5,167 nt of DNA from an uncultured Pseudomonadota bacterium (GTDB lineage Bacteria > Pseudomonadota > Gammaproteobacteria > Methylococcales > Methylomonadaceae), in NCBI GenBank assembly GCA_903953455.1, contig CAJBJW010000344.1:1-5167 (forward strand). The letters are read 5' to 3'. Made by a program: the position numbers and the translations under genes. Under the pieces are notes generated by a model. The model was not told the origin of the DNA. It worked only from the letters and a program-made list of their open reading frames with translations, and ran no database searches. Shown piece by piece: positions 1 through 5,084 of the stretch; the stretch's first letter is position 1, and the number at the start of each line of letters is the position of its first letter.

Positions 1-1
1 G

Positions 2-1549
2 GAAGAAAAGACATTAGTGCGTTTAGCCGAACTCTCTTTTCAGTTCAATTTATGGCAAGAGGCCCAAGAGGTGCTTAAGCGTAACGTTGAATTACATCCA
101 CAAAGTGCAGATGCACATTGGAATTTAGCCCATTCGTATGCAGAATCTTGGCAAATGGAAGAAGCGTTAGCTGAACTTGAAAAAGCGGAGGCCATCGAGC
201 CGCAATCAGGTGCGTTGTCGATGCGTGCATCGATTGCGGGAAGAATAGGGGATGCTGACACCGCTCTCGCGCTTTATCGTCAACTTGCCGAAAGTGAAAA
301 TATATATTCAGCCATGCGCTCAAGTACCGCTATGAGTTCGCTTTATAGTGATAAATTAAGTGCGCAGGAGGTGGCAGATTTACACGCTGAACTCTTCACG
401 CCACTTGGCGAAAATGCGCGAAAAATAGCATCATTTAACAATATTCGTAGCGCAAAGCGACGCTTGAAGATTGGTTTTATCACCGCTGATTTTCATCATC
501 AACACCCCGTTAACATTTTCATGCAGCCCGTTCTCGCTCGTTTAGATGCGAAACAATTTGATGTGACGATTTATTTTACGGGCGTGTCTTATGATGAGCA
601 AACGTATTTAGCTAAAAAGCGTGTTGCACAGTGGGTTGAGGTCACAACGTTTAGTGATGTTCACTTAAGTCGCCGTATTGAAGCAGATAAAATTGATATT
701 CTAATTGATTTATCAGGGCATACCAGTATGCAGCGCATGAATGTTTTTGCGCAACGTGCAGCACCCATTCAAGTCACTTATTTAGGATATCCTGCGTCAA
801 CAGGCGTGCCTAACATAGATTGGTTAATTGCTGATAATATAGTGGCGCCTCAATCACACGATTCGCTCTACTCTGAAAAAGTGATACGCCTGCCTAATAC
901 CGTTTTTTGTTATGCACCAGAAGTGGATTATCCGTATCCTGAATACACAGAGCAGCATGAAAAACGCCAATTGACGTTTGGTTCATTCAATAATGTGCCA
1001 AAACTGACGCCGCATACTATCAAGTTATGGGCGGCGATTTTAAATGAAGTCCCTAATTCACGTTTGGTGTTAAAAGCACCGAGCTTTAAAGACGGTAGTG
1101 CAATCAAAGTGTTTACCGCACGTTTTGTGGCTGAAGGGGTGGATGCGTCGCGCTTAGAATTCCGTGGGCCTGTTGGATTGACTGAGATGATGGCGGAATA
1201 TGCGGATATTGATATCGCACTTGACCCCGTTCCTTATAACGGTGGTACAACCACTCTGCAAGCGATGTGGATGGGGGTACCTGTTATTGTAAAAGCGGGG
1301 AATCATTTTGTGTCGCGTATGGGGGCGAGTTTTATGTCGGCAGCTGGTTTGAGTGAATGGGTTGCGGAAAATGACGCAGACTATTTGCGTATTGCCGTTG
1401 AAATGGCAAAAGATCGCAACGCATTGTTGTCTTTAAAACAAGGCTTAAGAAAACGCTTATTAAGCAGACCAGCTTGGAATATTGATCATTTTACCGCAGA
1501 TTTTGAAAAGGCTTTACTTACAATGTGGCGCGAATACGCTAAAAATTAG
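2..1549 (+). CDS. TPR / O-GlcNAc-transferase-like protein (GT41, SPINDLY family), 5'-partial
   Basis: The frame is open from base 2 with no stop or convincing start, so the true N-terminus lies upstream; the GTG at 17 has no ribosome binding site and falls inside a TPR helix. Counting from base 2, residues about 4-100 form three TPR units (repeated W/Y-x-x-A and E-A-L patterns ending in P). Residues about 155-475 form the GT41 catalytic region. Its landmarks are ADF..QHPV with His168, DLSGHT (236-241), APIQVTYLGYP (254-264), FGSFNN..K with Lys334 (probably the UDP-contacting Lys of OGT), DPVPYNGGTTT (408-418), GVPVIV, and SRMGAS (438-443). Family knowledge: these enzymes transfer a sugar, usually GlcNAc from UDP-GlcNAc, to Ser/Thr of proteins, with the TPRs selecting the acceptor, in the cytoplasm. 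No acceptor is visible here, so the target is unknown. The family call is secure; sugar and substrate are not. The gene ends in TAG inside a hairpin and seems unlinked to what follows. Confidence 0.92.
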   Translation, partial: EEKTLVRLAELSFQFNLWQEAQEVLKRNVELHPQSADAHWNLAHSYAESWQMEEALAELEKAEAIEPQSGALSMRASIAGRIGDADTALALYRQLAESENIYSAMRSSTAMSSLYSDKLSAQEVADLHAELFTPLGENARKIASFNNIRSAKRRLKIGFITADFHHQHPVNIFMQPVLARLDAKQFDVTIYFTGVSYDEQTYLAKKRVAQWVEVTTFSDVHLSRRIEADKIDILIDLSGHTSMQRMNVFAQRAAPIQVTYLGYPASTGVPNIDWLIADNIVAPQSHDSLYSEKVIRLPNTVFCYAPEVDYPYPEYTEQHEKRQLTFGSFNNVPKLTPHTIKLWAAILNEVPNSRLVLKAPSFKDGSAIKVFTARFVAEGVDASRLEFRGPVGLTEMMAEYADIDIALDPVPYNGGTTTLQAMWMGVPVIVKAGNHFVSRMGASFMSAAGLSEWVAENDADYLRIAVEMAKDRNALLSLKQGLRKRLLSRPAWNIDHFTADFEKALLTMWREYAKN

Positions 1550-1570
1550 AAATAATACATTCTAATTTTT
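1541..1570 (+). terminator. AT-rich hairpin, possible intrinsic terminator
   Basis: AAAAATTAGA at 1541-1550 is the exact reverse complement of TCTAATTTTT at 1561-1570. One more A-T pair (1551/1560) gives an 11-bp stem with an 8-nt loop. The 3' arm ends in five T, as in a rho-independent terminator, and the 5' arm is A-rich, so it could work in both directions. The stem holds only one G-C pair, so it may be weak. The TAG stop of the glycosyltransferase gene lies in the left arm. Confidence 0.45.
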
Positions 1571-1610
1571 TGCAAAATGGGTAATGGGAATTAATTTGAA
1601 TCCATTTCAG

Positions 1611-1660
1611 ATGACTTAATGCCCCTTAAATTTATTGGATTATTACCATCAATAAGTCAT
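1611..1660. repeat. Inverted repeat ATGACTTA / TAAGTCAT
   Basis: ATGACTTA (1611-1618) and TAAGTCAT (1653-1660) are perfect 8-bp inverted arms 34 bp apart. Inside lies a second short pair, TTATTG (1632-1637) and CAATAA (1650-1655), which overlaps the right arm. TAAGTCA recurs at 1800-1806, in the right half of the operator-like motif. The spaced arms might be two half-sites for a regulator, but short arms in AT-rich DNA can arise by chance. Confidence 0.35.
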
Positions 1661-1692
1661 ACGAAAAAATCATTATCAGATCACGCAATTTC

Positions 1693-1708
1693 TTGACTGT
1701 TTAAGTTG
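1693..1708 (+). promoter_or_regulatory. Operator-like motif, copy 1 (TTGACTGTTTAAGTTG)
   Basis: This 16-bp element matches the one at 3973-3988 at 14 of 16 positions; only the two central bases differ. It contains a partial dyad, ACT...AGT. Its last two bases are the TG of the extended -10 of the H-NOX promoter, so a bound protein would cover the RNA polymerase site, as a repressor would. TTGACT looks like a -35 box but sits only 11 bp from TATAAT, too close to act as its partner. The regulator is unknown. The spacing does not fit an FNR box (TTGAT-N4-ATCAA). Confidence 0.5.
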
Positions 1709-1715
1709 CTATAAT
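1707..1715 (+). promoter_or_regulatory. Extended -10 promoter of the H-NOX / kinase operon
   Basis: TGCTATAAT is a perfect extended -10 element (TG-N-TATAAT). At the usual 16-17 bp upstream there is no good -35 box, which is tolerated at extended -10 promoters. Transcription should start near 1722, giving a leader of about 110 nt. It is the best promoter match in the spacer and is correctly oriented for the operon. Confidence 0.65.
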
Positions 1716-1736
1716 CGAAAATTTAATTTTTTGATG

Positions 1737-1777
1737 AATTTGAAATCATTGCCTATTTCAGGTTGAATGTTTTTTTA
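1737..1777 (+). promoter_or_regulatory. Leader hairpin followed by a T-run (possible attenuator)
   Basis: TGAAAT (1741-1746) pairs with ATTTCA (1755-1760) around an 8-nt loop. As RNA the stem extends by two G-U and two A-U pairs to 1737/1764. Five bases further on comes a run of U starting at 1770. It resembles a weak terminator inside the predicted 5' leader. The gap before the U-run and the low G-C content argue against an efficient one. Confidence 0.25.
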
Positions 1778-1790
1778 TTTAGCTATCGTA

Positions 1791-1806
1791 TTGACTATAT
1801 AAGTCA
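1791..1806 (+). promoter_or_regulatory. Operator-like motif, copy 2 (TTGACTATATAAGTCA)
   Basis: This copy shares TTGACT-N3-TAAGT with the copies at 1693 and 3973 and is the most symmetrical: TGACT and AGTCA are perfect 5-bp inverted arms around ATATA. It ends eight bases before the GGGAGA ribosome binding site of the H-NOX gene. It lies about 70 bp downstream of the predicted transcription start, so a bound protein could act as a roadblock, or with copy 1 by looping 98 bp (centre to centre). Confidence 0.45.
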
Positions 1807-1813
1807 CTCTAAT

Positions 1814-1819
1814 GGGAGA
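1814..1819 (+). promoter_or_regulatory. Ribosome binding site that decides the H-NOX start
   Basis: GGGAGA lies 10 bases before the ATG at 1830 and is the only Shine-Dalgarno-like sequence nearby. The in-frame ATG at 1812 overlaps it and has nothing comparable upstream, so the start at 1830 is preferred. Confidence 0.7.
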
Positions 1820-1829
1820 AATACTCACT

Positions 1830-2357
1830 ATGCTAGGCAGGATTTTTACAGAATTTTTCACATTAGTGGAAGCAGAATTTGGTGATGATATGCTCGATGA
1901 CATCATCGAAGATGCTGAGTTACCTAATGAAGGTGCTTATACTGCCGTCGGTAATTATGATTATTTAGAGCTGATACGTTTAGTTACAGCCCTATCTGAG
2001 CGTTCGCATATTGGTATACCCGATTTAGTCAAAACGTTTGGTACGTTTATATTTGAGCGATTAGTATTGATATATCCCAAATTGACTGAAAATATAAGTG
2101 ATTCTTTTTCGTTTTTATTAGGTATAGATAATGTTGTTCATGTTGAAGTTAAAAAACTTTACCCCAATGCTTCTCTGCCTAAATTTTACACGTCAATGCA
2201 AGATGAGACCCTGGTAATGGTTTACCAGTCAGATAGAAATCTTCCTGATTTTGCTGAAGGACTTATTATTGGTGCAGGCCAGTATTTCAGCGAAAATCTG
2301 ATGATTACTAGACAGCTACTTGATGATGGTTCTACTGAATTTCGTATTACACGTTAA
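1830..2357 (+). CDS. hnoX: H-NOX (heme NO-binding) gas-sensor protein
   Basis: A 175-residue stand-alone H-NOX domain, the full length of the bacterial family, cytoplasmic with no signal peptide. It binds heme b and senses NO, then regulates a partner kinase or cyclic-di-GMP enzyme. Visible landmarks: the N-terminus MLGRIFTEF matches the usual family start; His104 in NVVHVEVKKLYP is the proximal heme ligand; Pro112 is the conserved heme-distorting proline; Tyr132-x-Ser134-x-Arg136 (YQSDR) is the heme-propionate signature. By hand alignment with the O2-binding Caldanaerobacter (Thermoanaerobacter tengcongensis) protein, its distal Tyr140 corresponds to Phe141 and its Trp9 to Phe9. The pocket therefore lacks the hydroxyl that stabilises O2, so NO selectivity is inferred. 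The ATG at 1812 would add six residues, but the one at 1830 has the ribosome binding site and fits the family. The kinase gene begins 10 bp after the stop, the usual sensor-kinase pairing. Confidence 0.95.
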   Translation: MLGRIFTEFFTLVEAEFGDDMLDDIIEDAELPNEGAYTAVGNYDYLELIRLVTALSERSHIGIPDLVKTFGTFIFERLVLIYPKLTENISDSFSFLLGIDNVVHVEVKKLYPNASLPKFYTSMQDETLVMVYQSDRNLPDFAEGLIIGAGQYFSENLMITRQLLDDGSTEFRITR

Positions 2358-2367
2358 TTGAATCAAA

Positions 2368-3711
2368 ATGACAGCAGCAGATGATAATCTCGACATCAAA
2401 TGGAGAAAGCGATTATATCGAGAGCGTTTGGCGCGTCAAACTGCTGAAAAGTTACTTGAAGAAAAAAGTCGTGAGCTTTATTTGCTTAATCTTGATTTAG
2501 AAAAGCAGGTGAAACTGCGTACGCATGAACTTAAGGCTGCGTTAGTTAAGGCTGAGGTTGCAGTGAAAGTAAAAGCTGAGTTTCTAGCTAATATGAGTCA
2601 TGAAATTCGAACACCCATGAACGCCATTATTGGTTTATCGTTACTTGGGATGAACGCGCCTATTGATAAACAGCATCATTATTTGCGTAATATATCCGGT
2701 GCATCAGAAAGTTTATTGGCGATTCTTAATGATATTTTAGATTTTTCTAAAATTGAATCAGGCAATGTAAAACTCGAATTAGATTATTTCAATTTAGATG
2801 AGGTGATTGAAAATATTGCAATGTTATTTACGGAAGAAGTTCGACGTAAAGCATTAACATTTACTATTATTCAGCCAAGTAACCTTAACGTTTTGCTCAA
2901 AGGCGATGCGCTCAGACTCAAACAGATATTAATCAATTTAATTAATAATAGCGCTAAATTTACACACAAAGGCTTTGTTAATTTAGAAATATCACTGATT
3001 TCTCAACATGAAAAAGAGATACAGCTCCAATTTGCTGTCAAAGACAGTGGCATTGGAATGAATGAAGAGCAACAGAAAATGTTGTTTCAATCTTTCTCGC
3101 AAGCGGATACTTCCATTACTCGACGTTTTGGTGGTTCAGGGCTCGGCCTTGTCATCAGTCAGAAGTTTGTCGAACTGATGGGCGGAAAAATTACTTGTAA
3201 GAGTACGCCCGATTTGGGCAGTGAATTTTTCTTTACACTGTCCTTTGAAATAGCAACATCGGGTAAAATTTCAGAAACGAGCATTCCAAGTTCGGCCAAA
3301 AAAACACTTTTGCAGCGCCTTGCAGAGGCAGCAGAGTCACTGGAAAATGTTCGGGTACTTCTCGTTGAAGACACGCCACTCAATCAACAAGTAGCGAGTG
3401 AGTTCCTGCGTAATGCTAAGTTACATGTCACCGTGGCTGATAATGGCAAAGAAGCGTTAGCGGTGCTTGAGCAGAATGTGTTTGATGTCATTTTAATGGA
3501 TGTCCAAATGCCAGTGATGGATGGATTTGAAGCGACAAAAATTATTCGTGAAAATTCGCAATTTGCACATTTACCCATTATTGCGATGAGTGCGGGGGTG
3601 ACTTTGGATGAGCAAGAAAAATGTCATCATGTTGGTATGAGTGATTTTATTGCCAAGCCGATTAATCCTGTGCAGATGCTAGAAAAAATCAAGCAACACG
3701 TAATTAAATAA
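2368..3711 (+). CDS. H-NOX-associated hybrid histidine kinase with receiver domain
   Basis: 447 residues, cytoplasmic, no transmembrane segment. Residues about 12-72 are a charged helix, likely coiled coil. The HisKA domain follows with FLANMSHEIRTP, phospho-acceptor His78. The ATPase domain shows the N box (NLINNSAKF, Asn193), G1 (DSGIGM, 226-231), F box (about 240-243) and G2 (GGSGLG, 255-260). After a linker, a receiver domain (about 328-446) has Glu334/Asp335, phospho-acceptor Asp378 (ILMDVQMP), Ser408 and Lys430. All catalytic residues are present. It has no sensory domain, so the H-NOX protein encoded 10 bp upstream should supply the signal, as for the HnoK, HahK and HqsK kinases. The receiver makes it more like hybrid HahK or HqsK; which one is not settled. 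The phosphate must pass to an HPt or regulator not in this window. The start at 2368 is the first possible (in-frame TGA at 2359). It has no clear Shine-Dalgarno, so translation may be coupled to the H-NOX gene. Confidence 0.96.
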   Translation: MTAADDNLDIKWRKRLYRERLARQTAEKLLEEKSRELYLLNLDLEKQVKLRTHELKAALVKAEVAVKVKAEFLANMSHEIRTPMNAIIGLSLLGMNAPIDKQHHYLRNISGASESLLAILNDILDFSKIESGNVKLELDYFNLDEVIENIAMLFTEEVRRKALTFTIIQPSNLNVLLKGDALRLKQILINLINNSAKFTHKGFVNLEISLISQHEKEIQLQFAVKDSGIGMNEEQQKMLFQSFSQADTSITRRFGGSGLGLVISQKFVELMGGKITCKSTPDLGSEFFFTLSFEIATSGKISETSIPSSAKKTLLQRLAEAAESLENVRVLLVEDTPLNQQVASEFLRNAKLHVTVADNGKEALAVLEQNVFDVILMDVQMPVMDGFEATKIIRENSQFAHLPIIAMSAGVTLDEQEKCHHVGMSDFIAKPINPVQMLEKIKQHVIK

Positions 3712-3721
3712 AATTGAAAAA

Positions 3722-3754
3722 TTAAGCGATATGTTATGGATTAATGTTGCTTAA
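3722..3754. terminator. Hairpin after the kinase gene
   Basis: TTAAGCGATAT (3722-3732) pairs with ATGTTGCTTAA (3744-3754) over 11 continuous RNA base pairs, two of them G-U, around an 11-nt loop. It starts 10 bases after the kinase stop. No U-run follows on the + strand, so it is more likely a 3'-end stabilising or processing structure than a terminator by itself. Read on the - strand it is followed by a U-rich stretch. Confidence 0.35.
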
Positions 3755-3778
3755 AATACTGATTTTCATCGTTAATAA

Positions 3779-3799
3779 AAAAATCCGAGTTTGATTTTT
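3779..3799 (+). terminator. AT-rich hairpin ending in T5, possible terminator
   Basis: AAAAATC (3779-3785) and GATTTTT (3793-3799) are perfect 7-bp arms around a 7-nt loop. The T-run forms the 3' arm, as in many bidirectional AT-rich terminators. With one G-C pair it is weak, but together with the hairpin at 3722 it is the best candidate end for the H-NOX operon transcript. Confidence 0.3.
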
Positions 3800-3846
3800 C
3801 TGTCGCTATATCGTTTCATTGTTAGTGTTATTTAAAGTCACAATAT

Positions 3847-3870
3847 TACCTACCTACCTACCTACCTACC
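3847..3870. repeat. Tandem tetranucleotide repeat (TACC)x6
   Basis: Six perfect TACC units in a row (GGTA on the other strand), unlike the surrounding AT-rich DNA. Tetranucleotide tracts can gain or lose units by slipped-strand mispairing. This one is not within an ORF. It lies 102 bp upstream of motif copy 3 and about 195 bp upstream of the receptor gene, so any effect would be on spacing or protein binding and not on reading frame. Confidence 0.95.
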
Positions 3871-3972
3871 TTGCTGTATTTTCGTTTATTTGTTGTTGCA
3901 TCGAAATAATGAATGTTTTAGAATGAAAACAGTATTTTTAATGCAATATCATCCTTTTAGCAAGTTAGAAAA

Positions 3973-3988
3973 TTGACTGCATAAGTTG
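3973..3988 (+). promoter_or_regulatory. Operator-like motif, copy 3 (TTGACTGCATAAGTTG)
   Basis: Identical to copy 1 at 1693-1708 except for the two central bases. Here it is centred about 45 bp before the predicted start of the receptor transcript, a position more typical of an activator. Its TTGACT could instead be a -35 box, but the nearest good -10-like hexamer (TTTAAT, 3999-4004) is 20 bp away, too far for a normal spacer. Confidence 0.5.
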
Positions 3989-4013
3989 TTTTTTCTAATT
4001 TAATAAACAACGC

Positions 4014-4019
4014 TATAAA
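4014..4019 (+). promoter_or_regulatory. Probable -10 box of the receptor gene
   Basis: TATAAA matches the -10 consensus at five of six positions and shares GCTATAA with the H-NOX promoter. The -35 region (TTTTCT, 3991-3996, 17-bp spacer) is poor, which fits a promoter that needs an activator. The transcript would start near 4026, giving a leader of about 40 nt. Confidence 0.4.
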
Positions 4020-4049
4020 TGTCATTAATCATTTCACTCTAACAAATTT

Positions 4050-4054
4050 AAGGA
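4050..4054 (+). promoter_or_regulatory. Ribosome binding site of the receptor gene
   Basis: AAGGA lies 10 bases before the ATG at 4065. This supports that start, as does the signal peptide that follows directly. Confidence 0.65.
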
Positions 4055-4064
4055 TAAGTGCATT

Positions 4065-5084
4065 ATGCAGAAGTGCATTAAAAAACTTAAGGTTTTGATT
4101 CTCTTTTGTATTAGTGTAAGTTCAAATTTAAGTTATGCGGGTCGAGGCATTGAGGTTGTTCATCTGCAATTGCCGTGGAAGCATCAATTTCAATTTGCTG
4201 GATACTACGCAGCGTTAGAAAAAGGCTATTACGCTAAAGCGGGTCTAAGCGTTGTTATTCATGAAGGTACTCCTTCAGTTGTCATTCCATCAGTATTAAA
4301 GGGTCAAGCGCAATATGGTGTCACGCATAGTGAATTATTATTTTCGCGTTTACAAGGTGCGCCTGTTGTCGCTCTTGCGGCTATTTTCCAACATTCCCCC
4401 TCCGTTCTCGTCACACGTGAAAATCTTCTATCGCCACGAGATTTAATCGGCCAACGAATAATGCTATCGTCCAAAAATAATATAATTGAGAATGGTGATA
4501 TTGAGCTTTTGGAGATGTTTGCAAACGAAGGTGTTAAATACAATGAATTGAAAATCATCCAAAGTCATTTTGACATCAATGATTTAATGACAGGGAAAAC
4601 CGATGCGTTGCAAGTCTATACTACAAATGAAATTTACGCCCTAAAGCAAACGAATTATCATTTTAACGTTATCAGTCCCCGAAGTTATGGTGCTGATTAT
4701 TATAGTAATATTCTATTTATGTCAGAGCAGGAATTAGATTCCAATGTTGATCGTGCTGATGCTTTTCGTAAAGCAAGTCTTGATGGATGGCGATACGCAC
4801 TCGACCATCCTAATGAGATAATAGATTTACTGCACAAAAAATATCATACTAAAAAAACGACGGCTGAATTAGCGTTTGAAGCTAGGGCTATGCAAGATTT
4901 AATTGCTGTAGATACCATAGAGTTGGGGCATTTAAATATTGCACGTTGGCAGAAAATGGCAATGGCATCTGATCGGTTAAATATAGTGCATACCACTAAT
5001 GTGTTTGAGCGTTTACAGGGATTTAATTTCGATAGTGAGCATTTTTTAAATAAAAAAATAGAAAATTATTCATTAGAAATTTGA
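4065..5084 (+). CDS. Periplasmic NMT1/THI5-like substrate-binding protein, possibly the cut-off sensor part of a larger receptor
   Basis: 339 residues. Residues 1-25 form a type I signal peptide: Lys-rich start, hydrophobic 9-19, SYA before the predicted cut at 25/26; no lipobox Cys. The mature part is a periplasmic binding protein of the NMT1/THI5 superfamily. It shows LQLPWKHQFQFAGYYAALEKGYY (34-56), where AGYYAALEKGYY is typical, then QYGVTHSELL (83-92), FQHSPSVLV (108-116) and GWRYALDHPNEIIDLL (241-256). Relatives bind thiamine-pyrimidine precursors, taurine or other small molecules as ABC-transporter receptors. In many proteobacteria the same domain is the periplasmic sensor of histidine kinases or GGDEF proteins. 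The ligand cannot be read from sequence. No ABC permease or ATPase gene is in the window. The gene ends in TGA, yet the frame stays open beyond it and encodes a membrane helix. This suggests a broken sensor gene, a sequencing error, or a deliberately released receptor. Own promoter and ribosome binding site upstream. Confidence 0.85.
   Translation: MQKCIKKLKVLILFCISVSSNLSYAGRGIEVVHLQLPWKHQFQFAGYYAALEKGYYAKAGLSVVIHEGTPSVVIPSVLKGQAQYGVTHSELLFSRLQGAPVVALAAIFQHSPSVLVTRENLLSPRDLIGQRIMLSSKNNIIENGDIELLEMFANEGVKYNELKIIQSHFDINDLMTGKTDALQVYTTNEIYALKQTNYHFNVISPRSYGADYYSNILFMSEQELDSNVDRADAFRKASLDGWRYALDHPNEIIDLLHKKYHTKKTTAELAFEARAMQDLIAVDTIELGHLNIARWQKMAMASDRLNIVHTTNVFERLQGFNFDSEHFLNKKIENYSLEI

Larger units (their letters stand above)
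1550..1829. other. Intergenic regulatory region upstream of the H-NOX operon
   Basis: These 280 bases hold no convincing ORF. They contain the tail of the hairpin after the glycosyltransferase gene, an 8-bp inverted repeat (1611-1660), an extended -10 promoter (1707-1715), two copies of a TTGACT-N3-TAAGT motif (1693-1708 and 1791-1806), and a leader hairpin before a T-run (1737-1777). If the promoter is right, the mRNA leader before the ATG at 1830 is about 110 nt. That is long enough for regulation at the RNA level. Confidence 0.6.
3712..4064. other. 353-bp gene-free region
   Basis: There is no convincing gene on either strand. In order it holds an 11-bp hairpin just after the kinase stop (3722-3754), a second AT-rich hairpin ending in T5 (3779-3799), six TACC units (3847-3870), a very short unsupported ORF (3923-3976, 17 codons), the third copy of the TTGACT-N3-TAAGT motif (3973-3988), a -10 box (4014-4019) and the ribosome binding site of the receptor gene (4050-4054). 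It separates two transcription units. Confidence 0.7.

Noticed and set aside
17..19. GTG as the start of the glycosyltransferase gene
   Set aside because: The frame is open upstream to base 2, there is no ribosome binding site, and the codon falls inside a TPR helix. The gene is better treated as partial.
40..323. Open frames on the - strand within the glycosyltransferase, kinase and receptor genes
   Set aside because: They lie wholly inside well-supported + strand genes, have no ribosome binding sites and match no family I recognise.
1693..1715. TTGACT (1693) plus TATAAT (1710) as a classical -35/-10 pair
   Set aside because: The spacer is only 11 bp. The extended -10 explanation (TGCTATAAT) fits better, with TTGACT belonging to the repeated motif.
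3841..3880. The TACC tract as a CRISPR array or mobile-element end
   Set aside because: The unit is four bases with no spacers, and there is no transposase gene, long terminal inverted repeat or target-site duplication nearby.
3923..3976. Short ORF in the long spacer, 17 codons starting MKTVFLMQYHP
   Set aside because: No ribosome binding site, no recognisable family, and its stop lies inside the operator-like motif. An open run this short is expected by chance.
5082..5084. TGA read as selenocysteine
   Set aside because: No family precedent for Sec at this position beside a membrane helix, and no obvious SECIS-like stem-loop in the AT-rich bases just after it.
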